From Rhodococcus wratislaviensis (GTDB taxonomy: Bacteria; Actinomycetota; Actinomycetes; Mycobacteriales; Mycobacteriaceae), in assembly GCF_900455735.1 (NCBI RefSeq), contig NZ_UAUI01000022.1:62001-126000 (forward strand): a stretch of 64,000 bases of DNA. The letters are read 5' to 3'. Of the stretch, positions 43,979 through 51,287 are shown piece by piece. A program made the position numbers and the translations under genes. Below the pieces are notes generated by a model that searched no databases, was not told the origin of the DNA, and was given only the letters and a program-made list of their open reading frames with translations. The stretch's first letter is position 1; every line of letters begins with the position of its first letter.

Positions 43979-45787
43979 TTATCGAAGAAAACGCCCCGCA
44001 GCCTGCACAGCAGGGGCCGAACTGTCACCTGTTGCTATAAATACGGCAAATGCTAGGTCGTCCTTGATTCCGACGAACCAGCCGTGCGCGGGGCCATTTC
44101 CCGACTCGGCCGTGCCCGTTTTGCCGAGCAGTCCCGGAATGTCCTGCAGCGCAGTAGCGGTACCGCCCGTCACAGTTTCACGCATCATCGTCCGGAGGTC
44201 GGAGGTGACGTTCGCAGGCACGGTGGGTGCCGTCTTGTCGGCTGTTCCCGGTTGGCCTTGCACGATCATAGGCGACGGCGTCGAACCGTTCGCGATGGAG
44301 GCGGCCACCATGGCCATCCCGAACGGCGTCGCGGTCACCTGCCCCTGCCCGATCCCGGACTCGACACGGGCCGCCGGACTGTCGGCGACGGGCACGTTGC
44401 CGGTCACGGTCGTGAGCCCGGGCGTCACGTAGTCGACGCCGAGCCCGAACTGCAGCGCGGCCTGCTGCAGGGCGTCGGGCGGCAAGCCGACCGCCAACCG
44501 TCCCATGGTGGTGTTGCACGACCGCGCGAAGGCGGTGTGCAGCGGGACCGCGCCCAGGTCGAACTCGTCGTCGTTGGGGATCTGCCTGCCCTCGATGTTC
44601 TCGGTGCCGGGGCAGGGCAGAACAGTGTCGGGTGTGGCGGCACCGGCCTGCAGGGCCGCGGACGTCGTCACGGTCTTGAACGTGGATCCCGGCGGGTAGA
44701 GGCCGGTCAGCGCGATCGGCCCGAGTGCGTCGGCCGGCGCGTTCTGCGCGACCGCCAGCACCTCCCCGGTGGAGGGTCGCAGGGCGACGATCGCGGCCTG
44801 CTGCGGCACGTCGGCGAGCGCCCGCTCGGCAGCCATCTGCATCGGGAGGTCGAGGGTCGTCGCGATGTCGGGGGCGTCGGGTCCCTGCTCACCGGCGATG
44901 CTCTTCGCCGCGCCGTCCTGGCCGACCAGCTGCACCGCCCAGCCGGCGGAGGCGTCCTGCCCCTCCTGCCACAGGTCGCCGAGGCCCGCCAGGGTGGGTG
45001 AGGCCAGCGCCTTGTCGGTGCTGAGCAGCCTGGTCTGCGGGGCCAGTGTCACTCCGGCGAGTTGCCGCAACTGCGGTTCGATCGGCGCCAGGTCCTCGGC
45101 GCGCAGCGAGATGGCCGTGACCGGCTTGCCCTGGGCGCCGGCCAGATCCTGCTGGAGCGAGGCTGCGGTGATCGTCGGGGCGATGGGCGAGAGCAACGCG
45201 GCCACCGCCGCGGTGTCCGCACCTGGTTCGAGGTTGACGAGCGTCACGACCTGTTGATCGAGGATCGGCGCCCCACCCGCGGCGAGGACTTTCGGCGGCG
45301 CCCCGGTCGTGGTGGTGTACCGGACGGTGGTGTCGTCGGTGAGACCGGGTGCGAGCACGGCCGGGTCCCAGACGATCTTCCAGTCGTCGCCATCCTTGGT
45401 GGCGCTGCCGGTGGTGCTGTACTTCCACTCCTGCCCCGGGGCGAACGGCCACGACACGTCCATCGTGAACGTTCCGCCGTCGTCGCCCGACTCATGCACG
45501 TCGGTGCGGGTGAACGTTCCGTCCTTGTTTCCGAGCCCGTCGTACATCGCCGTGATCGCGGCGGTGGCCGCGGCCGGATCGGTGGTGAGTTCGGCAGCGG
45601 CCTGCACGTCGTCACTGTTCAGGGCGTCGGCGAACTGCTGCGAGACGGTGTCGGGCTGGTCCGGCCCGAAGAGTCCGCAGGCGGAGAGCACGGACGCGAG
45701 GACGGCGATTCCGGCCGCTGCCTTCCGGGTGGGGGTGGGACGGATGGGGCTGTGACGAACGGTTGAGGTGCGCACGGACTCGATCAT
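43979..45787 (-). CDS. Penicillin-binding lipoprotein with MecA_N domain (PbpX/Rv2864c-like)
   Basis: A 602-residue class-B-like transpeptidase that crosslinks peptidoglycan. The signal helix ends in lipobox LSAC (Cys near residue 37), so the protein is anchored outside the membrane. The order is NTF2-like MecA_N domain, dimerisation domain and transpeptidase domain with all three active motifs: Ser368-Thr-Phe-Lys371, Ser423-Cys-Asn425 and Lys556-Thr-Gly-Thr. Resembles M. tuberculosis Rv2864c. ATG 45787 is used; GTG 45775 is possible. Its inactive paralogue lies 96 bases downstream on the same strand. Divergent from the RHH-like gene and its tandem operator. Confidence 0.9.
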   Translation of the reverse strand: MIESVRTSTVRHSPIRPTPTRKAAAGIAVLASVLSACGLFGPDQPDTVSQQFADALNSDDVQAAAELTTDPAAATAAITAMYDGLGNKDGTFTRTDVHESGDDGGTFTMDVSWPFAPGQEWKYSTTGSATKDGDDWKIVWDPAVLAPGLTDDTTVRYTTTTGAPPKVLAAGGAPILDQQVVTLVNLEPGADTAAVAALLSPIAPTITAASLQQDLAGAQGKPVTAISLRAEDLAPIEPQLRQLAGVTLAPQTRLLSTDKALASPTLAGLGDLWQEGQDASAGWAVQLVGQDGAAKSIAGEQGPDAPDIATTLDLPMQMAAERALADVPQQAAIVALRPSTGEVLAVAQNAPADALGPIALTGLYPPGSTFKTVTTSAALQAGAATPDTVLPCPGTENIEGRQIPNDDEFDLGAVPLHTAFARSCNTTMGRLAVGLPPDALQQAALQFGLGVDYVTPGLTTVTGNVPVADSPAARVESGIGQGQVTATPFGMAMVAASIANGSTPSPMIVQGQPGTADKTAPTVPANVTSDLRTMMRETVTGGTATALQDIPGLLGKTGTAESGNGPAHGWFVGIKDDLAFAVFIATGDSSAPAVQAAGRFLR

Positions 45788-45819
45788 GCCTGACGTGGTG
45801 GCGCGCTTCGAATAATTGG

Positions 45820-45835
45820 TGTAATCATGTAATCA
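45820..45835. promoter_or_regulatory. Tandem 8-bp repeats (two copies of TGTAATCA)
   Basis: Two head-to-tail copies of TGTAATCA without a gap, in the 95-base divergent region between the penicillin-binding gene and the RHH-like gene. An 8-bp spacing of direct repeats is typical of operators of ribbon-helix-helix regulators such as MetJ (8 bp) or omega (7 bp). The site is AT-rich against a GC-rich background. Confidence 0.55.
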
Positions 45836-45882
45836 GTGCTGCATCACAGTGATCGCGGCACCAGGGTCCCCAGGAGGACGCC

Positions 45883-46449
45883 ATGAGGAACACACAAGGT
45901 CCGGGCCCCCGCCGCTTCGGCCGGCCCGGTGGATGGCAGCAGGCGGATGTCCCCGATGCGACCGATGCGGCCGAATGGTTCGCCGGCCGTCTTCCCGACG
46001 ACTGGTTCACCGGCCCCGCGACCGTCGAGGTCGACCGCGAGGAGATCGTGGTGGTCGGCGAACTGCCGCCCGTCGAATCCGCCGACTCCGGTTCCGAGGC
46101 CGCCATCGACGGACGCATCTCCCGGTTCCGCGAAACCACCCGGGGCGATCGGATGCGCATCGCCGACGAGGCCGAGAGGCGATACGGGCGCAAGGTCGCG
46201 TGGGGCGTGAGCCTCGACGGCCACAAGACGCTGTTCACTCACCTCGCCGTTCCGGTGATGACCCGGCTCCGCCAACCGGAACGCAAGGTTCTCGACACGC
46301 TCGTCGACGCCGGTGTGGCACGGTCGCGGTCGGACGCCCTGATGTGGACGGTGCGCCTGGCCGGCCAGCACAGCGAACAGTGGCTCGCCGAACTCCGCGA
46401 AGCCATGGCGAAGGTGGACGAACTCCGGGCCGACGGCCCCCAGATTTAA
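45883..46449 (+). CDS. Possible ribbon-helix-helix regulator, function unknown
   Basis: A 188-residue soluble protein. An acidic N-terminal region (EWFAGRLPDDWFTGPATVEV) is followed by basic sequence, then ERKVLDTLVDAGVARSRSDA and LMWTVRLAGQHSEQWLAELR. That last pattern, strand-free helix, GVARSRSDA turn and second helix, looks like a ribbon-helix-helix/Arc-type domain near residues 133-175. I do not recognise the rest. ATG 45883 follows AGGAGG. The tandem TGTAATCA operator upstream supports autoregulation and control of the divergent penicillin-binding lipoprotein. Confidence 0.72.
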   Translation: MRNTQGPGPRRFGRPGGWQQADVPDATDAAEWFAGRLPDDWFTGPATVEVDREEIVVVGELPPVESADSGSEAAIDGRISRFRETTRGDRMRIADEAERRYGRKVAWGVSLDGHKTLFTHLAVPVMTRLRQPERKVLDTLVDAGVARSRSDALMWTVRLAGQHSEQWLAELREAMAKVDELRADGPQI

Positions 46450-46483
46450 ATCGATTGCGCGGGCATCGGCGGCGTCCTATCGT
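46444..46483 (+). promoter_or_regulatory. WhiB7-like promoter of the ABC-F gene
   Basis: TTGCGC (46455-46460), a 17-base spacer and TATCGT (46478-46483). An A/T-only stretch ATTTAAAT (46444-46451) lies exactly 3 bases upstream of the -35 element, which is the arrangement reported for WhiB7-activated SigA promoters of antibiotic-resistance genes. Confidence 0.5.
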
Positions 46484-46494
46484 GAACGTCACCG

Positions 46495-46542
46495 ATGCGC
46501 ACCGGGCGCGTCAGACAGAGGGGAACGGTCCATTGCTCCTGA
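46495..46542 (+). CDS. Candidate leaderless leader ORF before the ABC-F gene
   Basis: A 15-codon ORF (MRTGRVRQRGTVHCS) whose ATG is 11 bases after the -10 element, near the predicted transcript start. It ends 48 bases before the ABC-F start. CGAGGT at 46543 can pair with ACCTCG at about 46575, next to the GGGAG that serves as ribosome site. Ribosome stalling by an antibiotic on this ORF could free the site and induce the ABC-F protein. Too short to be certain. Confidence 0.35.
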   Translation: MRTGRVRQRGTVHCS

Positions 46543-46590
46543 CGAGGTAGTCACGCGAGTCTTCATCCGCACACACCTCGGGAGTACCCC

Positions 46591-48189
46591 ATGGCCCAGT
46601 CATATCTGTCCCTGTCCGACCTCACGTTCACCTGGCCCGACGGCGAGCCGGTCTTCGACGGCCTCGACGCCGTCTTCGGACCCGGACGCACCGGCGTGGT
46701 CGGTCTCAACGGTTCCGGTAAATCCACGCTGCTCCGGCTGATCGCCGGGCGCCTGCACCCCGACCGCGGATCGGTGACGGCTCAGGGTGAGGTGGCGTAT
46801 CTGCCGCAGGACATCACACTCGATCCCACGCTGACGGTCGACCGGATCCTCGGCATCGCCGACCTCCGGGCGGCGTTGCACCGCATCGAGTCCGGCGACG
46901 GCACACCCGAGGATTTCGATGCGGCGACCGGCCGCTGGGACATCGAGGAACGAGCCGTCTCGACCCTGCACCGGCTCGGTCTCGAACGCGTGCTCGGCAG
47001 CACGTCCGACCTCGATCGCACCGTCGGCACCCTGTCCGGCGGCGAGACGGTGCTGCTCGGCCTCACCGCGCAACTGTTGAAGGAACCGGAGGTGCTGCTC
47101 CTCGACGAGCCCACCAACAACCTCGACAGCGCGTCCCGCAGCAAGCTCTACGAGGTGGTGCAGCAGTTTCCGGGCACCCTGCTGGTGGTCAGCCACGACC
47201 GCGACCTGCTCGATCTCATGAATTCCGTCGCGGAGTTGCGTGGTGGCGAGGTCCACATGTTCGGCGGCAACTTCAGTGCCTACCAGGAGATCGTCGAGGC
47301 GGAGCAGGAGGCCGCGCGGGCGGCGGTGCGTGATGCCCGCAGCGATGTGCAGAAGCAGAAGCGGGAACTCGTCGAGGCCCGCATCAAGATCGACCGTCGT
47401 AAGCGGTACGGGCAGAAGATGTTCGAGAACAAGCGCGAGCCGAAGATCGTGATGGGGCTGCGGAAGCGTCAGGCGCAGGAATCCGCGGGGAAGCTGCGGA
47501 ACAACCACATCGCGAAGGTCGACGAAGCGCGGGTGTCGTTGACGGAGGCGGAGAGTGCACTGCGGGACGACCGCGAGGTGCGGATCGATCTCCCGGCCAC
47601 CGAGGTGCACTCGGGTCAGGAGGTGGTCTCCGTCCGGGACGTGAGCCTGCTCGGCGGACAGCAGGTGTCGCTGGACGTCGTCGGTCCCGAGCGGATCGCC
47701 CTCGTCGGACGCAACGGCGTCGGGAAGACGACCCTGCTCGACGCCGTCGTGGCCGCGGGACCGCGGGTTCCGTTCAAGGCCCTGCCGCAGCGCCTCGACG
47801 TGTTCGACGAATCGCTCACGGTGGCGGAGAACGTGGCCGTGGCGGCGCCCCACGCGTCGCAGGAACAGATCCGCGCCCAGCTGGCCCGGTTCCTGTTCCG
47901 CGGCAACGATTCCGACGTGCTCGCATCCGCATTGTCGGGTGGGGAACGGTTGCGGGCGGCGCTCGCGACCATCCTGCTGGCCGAACCCGCCCCGCGGCTG
48001 TTGTTGCTGGACGAGCCGACCAACAACCTCGACCTGCCGAGCCTCGCGCACCTCACGCAGGCGCTCCGCAGCTACCGCGGCGCGTTGATCGTGGTCAGCC
48101 ACGACCGGCAGTTCCTCTCCGACATCGGTGTCACCCGGTGGCTGGAGCTGACCGACGAGGCGCTTCGGACCCGTGCGCCTTTCGGGTAG
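46591..48189 (+). CDS. ABC-F family ribosome-protection-type ATPase
   Basis: A 532-residue protein with two ATP-binding domains and no membrane segment. Walker A motifs GLNGSGKST (about residue 38) and GRNGVGKTT (about residue 374); signatures TLSGGE and ALSGGE; Walker B LLLLDEPTNNLD twice. A long charged coiled linker (about residues 215-310) connects them, as in ABC-F factors that reach into the ribosome to dislodge antibiotics or resolve stalls. The WhiB7-like promoter and leader ORF upstream favour an antibiotic-resistance role over a housekeeping one. ATG 46591 has GGGAG upstream. Confidence 0.9.
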   Translation: MAQSYLSLSDLTFTWPDGEPVFDGLDAVFGPGRTGVVGLNGSGKSTLLRLIAGRLHPDRGSVTAQGEVAYLPQDITLDPTLTVDRILGIADLRAALHRIESGDGTPEDFDAATGRWDIEERAVSTLHRLGLERVLGSTSDLDRTVGTLSGGETVLLGLTAQLLKEPEVLLLDEPTNNLDSASRSKLYEVVQQFPGTLLVVSHDRDLLDLMNSVAELRGGEVHMFGGNFSAYQEIVEAEQEAARAAVRDARSDVQKQKRELVEARIKIDRRKRYGQKMFENKREPKIVMGLRKRQAQESAGKLRNNHIAKVDEARVSLTEAESALRDDREVRIDLPATEVHSGQEVVSVRDVSLLGGQQVSLDVVGPERIALVGRNGVGKTTLLDAVVAAGPRVPFKALPQRLDVFDESLTVAENVAVAAPHASQEQIRAQLARFLFRGNDSDVLASALSGGERLRAALATILLAEPAPRLLLLDEPTNNLDLPSLAHLTQALRSYRGALIVVSHDRQFLSDIGVTRWLELTDEALRTRAPFG

Positions 48190-48215
48190 CCCCGGCTACC
48201 AAAAAGGCGCACGGG
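48170..48215. terminator. Bidirectional terminator after the ABC-F gene
   Basis: Perfect 13-bp outer arms (CCCGTGCGCCTTT and AAAGGCGCACGGG) enclose an inner GGTAGCC/GGCTACC hairpin. The left arm is inside the last codons of the ABC-F gene. The 2OG oxygenase gene ends at 48222 from the other side. Confidence 0.85.
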
Positions 48216-48221
48216 CGGGGC

Positions 48222-49177
48222 CTATAGCGTGATCGCGTCGAGACGGGTCTTGATGAAGTCCGCCGACGTGACGGGCCCGAGCCCGGCGACGGTTCCGATC
48301 GGCGGCTCGAGCGGTGTCACCTGCGCGTCGTGGTTGAGTTCGTAGAAGTAGATGAGCGACACCAGGTCTTCTTCGGGGGCATCGGCCTGCGGCGGCAGCA
48401 CACGGTGCCGGCCCGACGGCCAGCGCTTGCCGCTCCAGTACTCGAGGAGGTCACCGATGTTGACGGTGAGAGCGTCGGGGTCGTACGGCGCGTCCTCCCA
48501 GCCGCCTTCGTCGGTGTACACCTGGAGTCCGCCCGCGCCGGGTTCCCGGTCGAGGACGGTGACGGTGCCGAAGTCGGTGTGCGGCCCGATCCGGAACTGG
48601 CCCGGCTCGGGCTCCCCCACCGACGACATCGGCGGGTAGTGGTTGATGTTGCATGTCCACGTCGGGCGGTCCGCGAGTCCGTCGAAGGGGTTGGCGGGCA
48701 GTGTGAGTGCCGCCGAGAACAGGGCGAGGAGGTCGTCGGAGAGCCGGCGCATCGCCTCGATGTAGGTGGTGAGTAGGTCGCGCAGTTCCACCACTTCGGT
48801 GGGCCACACGTTGGGCTTGAACACACGTCGTCGACGACGGGATCCCCGGTGCACGTCTCGGCCCCGATGGCGAACGTCTCCTTGAGGTCCGGGGGCGTCT
48901 CGGTGCCCTCGGCATAGCCGTTGGCCTCCATCCCGGGCCCGATCCAGCCGCGTTCGCCCACGATCGCCGAGTACCGCGCCTTCACCTCTTCGGGGAGTGC
49001 GAAGAACCGGCGCGCGGCGGCCCGTACGTCCGCGGCCAGGTCGCGCGTCACCCCGTGGCCCCGGACGAGGAGGAAACCGGCGCGCTGCAGTCCCTCGTCG
49101 ACGTCCCGGGCGACGGCCGCGGCGGAGGGTCCGCCCGCCCGCCAGAGTGCGATGTCGACGGTGGCGATCGGGGTCAT
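48222..49177 (-). pseudogene. 2-oxoglutarate/Fe(II) oxygenase (isopenicillin-N-synthase family), frameshifted
   Basis: The N-terminal part from ATG 49177 has GFLLVRGHGV and a DIOX_N-type region. The C-terminal part, in a different frame, has the iron ligands His and Asp in IGPHTDFGTVTVL and the distal His in GRHRVLPP. The break is at 48821-48826, where ACACAC (GTGTGT on the coding strand) replaces ACAC; removing two bases gives DDVFKPNVWP and an intact 317-residue enzyme. Start overlaps the deaminase stop (ATGA), so they form one operon. The nucleobase context suggests a pyrimidine or purine hydroxylase, as inference. Confidence 0.82.
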
Positions 49178-49653
49178 TCGGCTACTCCAATGTCTTCGTT
49201 CCAGAGTTCGGGCTGGTTCTCGACGAATTCGGTCATGAGGTCGATGCAGCGTTGATCGCGCAGCACGGTCACGTCCACGCCGTTCTCGCGGAGCCATTCG
49301 TGGCCGCCGGTGAACGTGACGCTCTCCCCCACGACGATCGCGCCGATGTTGAACTGCCGGACCAGACCACTGCAGTACCAGCACGGGGACAGGGTCGTCA
49401 CCATGATCGTCGAGCGGTAGTCGCGCTGGCGCCCGGCGGCCCGGAACGCGTCCGTCTCACCGTGGACGGACGGATCGGCGTGCTGGACCCGTCGGTTGCG
49501 GCCGCTGCCCAGCAGGGTTCCGTCACCGGCGAAGAGTGCAGCCCCGATCGGTATCCCGCCCTCGCGTTTGCCGAGTTCGGCTTCGGCGATCGCGACGGTC
49601 AGCAGTTCCTCGGGGTCGAGGGCCATCCGCGCAGAGTTCACAGAGATCGACAT
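49174..49653 (-). CDS. Fungal-type cytosine deaminase / nucleoside deaminase
   Basis: A 159-residue zinc deaminase. Zinc ligands and acid: His64 and Glu66 in SVHGETDAF, Cys91 and Cys94 in TLSPCWYCSG. The C-terminus TEFVENQPELWNEDIGVAE closely resembles the end of yeast Fcy1 cytosine deaminase, whose length and cysteine spacing are also alike (from memory). It is therefore predicted to convert cytosine to uracil, unlike the larger amidohydrolase CodA usual in bacteria. Start ATG 49653 follows AGGTAGAGG. Coupled to the 2OG oxygenase, divergent from the PucR regulator and near an NCS1 permease. Confidence 0.87.
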   Translation of the reverse strand: MSISVNSARMALDPEELLTVAIAEAELGKREGGIPIGAALFAGDGTLLGSGRNRRVQHADPSVHGETDAFRAAGRQRDYRSTIMVTTLSPCWYCSGLVRQFNIGAIVVGESVTFTGGHEWLRENGVDVTVLRDQRCIDLMTEFVENQPELWNEDIGVAE

Positions 49654-49757
49654 ACCTCTACCTTCCGTCTCGGACGCTGCGACCACAACGGACACACTGT
49701 GGTAACGAACGGGACTTAACCTGTACAGACTGTCCGCCTCCGGAGGAGGGTTCGACG

Positions 49758-51287
49758 ATGTCGTTGACCGTGCGCGAGTTGCTCCGTAACCAGTTCCTCG
49801 GTGCGAACCCGCAGGTCCTGGCCGGGAAGTCGCAGCTCGGCCGCACGGTGCGCTGGGTGCACTCCAGTGAGATCTACGAGATCAGCCCGCTGCTGTCCGG
49901 GGACGAGTTGCTGCTGACCACCGGGCTGGGTCTGTCCGGTGTGGATCCCGGCACGCGCAGGCACTATCTCCGCGAGGTCGGGGAACGCAACGTCGCGGGC
50001 GTGGCGATCGAATTGGGCCGGACGTTCGATGCCGTTCCGGGCGACATGATCGAGGAGGCGGCCGCCCTGGACCTGCCGCTGATCGCGCTCCGGACGGTGG
50101 TCCCGTTCATCGAACTCTGCCAGAACGCCAACACCGAGATCATCTCCCGGGAGGTGTCGGCCCTCCGGACCCAGAACGAACTGTCCCGCGTCCTGGACGC
50201 CGAACTGATGGCAGGCAACGGGGTGGCCCGGTTGCTCGAGCGCATCAGCGAGGCGAGCGGTTGCCCGCTGATCGTCACCAGCGGCAGCGGGGCGCTGGTC
50301 GCGGCGCACGGCGTCGACGACGACCGCGCGGCCTGGGCGGCAGCCGACGCCGGAACCGTCACGGCCACCATCCATTCCCGCGATGGCGCGTGGGGGATGT
50401 TGACGGCCGGGCCGGGTTCCACCATGGACTCGTCCGTGTTGCGTGCGCTGCTCGAACGATCCACGGCGTCGCTGGGGTTGGCACTCACCTACTCGGGCAG
50501 CCTCGCCGGACGTCCCCAGCGTGCCGCGGCCGCGCTGGTGTCGGATCTGCTGGATCGCAGCGACGTCCGGCAGATCGACCTCACGGTGCGGTCCGCCGCT
50601 GCCGGGTTCCATCCCGCGCCGGGCAACCGGGTGGTCGCGATCGCCATCGATTCGCCGGGTTCGCGCATCGCCACCCGGTTGCTGGATTCGGCCGCGAAAC
50701 TGCTCGGACAGCCGTGCCTGCGTTCGGAGGTCCACGCGAGCACGTTCGGTCTGATCGCGTTACCCGCATCTGCGGTCGACGCGGTGGGTACGGTCACCGG
50801 TTGTTTTCAGGAATCGTTGGCGTCCAACATCACCGACGGGGTGACGGTGGTGGTCGGCGATCCGTGCGACTTCGCTCCCGGAGACGTCGGTGCCGCGCTG
50901 CACACCGCCCGCTCGGGACTGCGCCTCGCCATGGCCGCCCGGCGGTCGTGGCTGGCGGGACGGGTGGTGACGACGACGCGCGAACTCGCCCCGGAACTCA
51001 CGCTCGACCGGCTACCTCCCGACGTCAGGGAGCGGATGGTCGCGACAACCATTGCGCCGCTGGTGGAGTGGGATCGCACCCATTCGAGCGACCTGGTCCG
51101 TACGCTGGAGGTGCATCTTCGGCACGGGTGCAGCGCCACCAGTTCGGCGTCGGCGCTGCATCTCGGCCGGCAATCGCTGTATCAGCGTCTCGAGCGTATC
51201 CGGGCGTTGCTCGGATACGACCCGGGTTCGCCGTCGATGTACGGTTCGCTGCTACTTGCCCTGTGCGCCAACAGGTTGGCCACCTGA
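49758..51287 (+). CDS. PucR-family transcriptional regulator
   Basis: A 509-residue regulator with the N-terminal PucR domain (VRELLRNQFLGANPQVLAGK onward, with WVHSSEIYEISPLLSGDELL, the purine-catabolism-regulator signature), a central GAF-like/CdaR region, and a C-terminal PucR helix-turn-helix (TLEVHLRHGCSATSSASALH followed by LGRQSLYQRLERIRALLG). Members activate genes for purine or other nitrogen-source use. ATG 49758 follows GGAGGAGG. Divergent from the deaminase operon and convergent with the NCS1 permease (36-base overlap), so both are probable targets. Confidence 0.9.
   Translation: MSLTVRELLRNQFLGANPQVLAGKSQLGRTVRWVHSSEIYEISPLLSGDELLLTTGLGLSGVDPGTRRHYLREVGERNVAGVAIELGRTFDAVPGDMIEEAAALDLPLIALRTVVPFIELCQNANTEIISREVSALRTQNELSRVLDAELMAGNGVARLLERISEASGCPLIVTSGSGALVAAHGVDDDRAAWAAADAGTVTATIHSRDGAWGMLTAGPGSTMDSSVLRALLERSTASLGLALTYSGSLAGRPQRAAAALVSDLLDRSDVRQIDLTVRSAAAGFHPAPGNRVVAIAIDSPGSRIATRLLDSAAKLLGQPCLRSEVHASTFGLIALPASAVDAVGTVTGCFQESLASNITDGVTVVVGDPCDFAPGDVGAALHTARSGLRLAMAARRSWLAGRVVTTTRELAPELTLDRLPPDVRERMVATTIAPLVEWDRTHSSDLVRTLEVHLRHGCSATSSASALHLGRQSLYQRLERIRALLGYDPGSPSMYGSLLLALCANRLAT

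Noticed and set aside
46482..46550. A 22-codon frame starting GTG and containing three Leu codons upstream of the ABC-F gene
   Set aside because: Its GTG lies inside the predicted -10 element, so it would not be in the transcript; the ATG frame at 46495 fits better.
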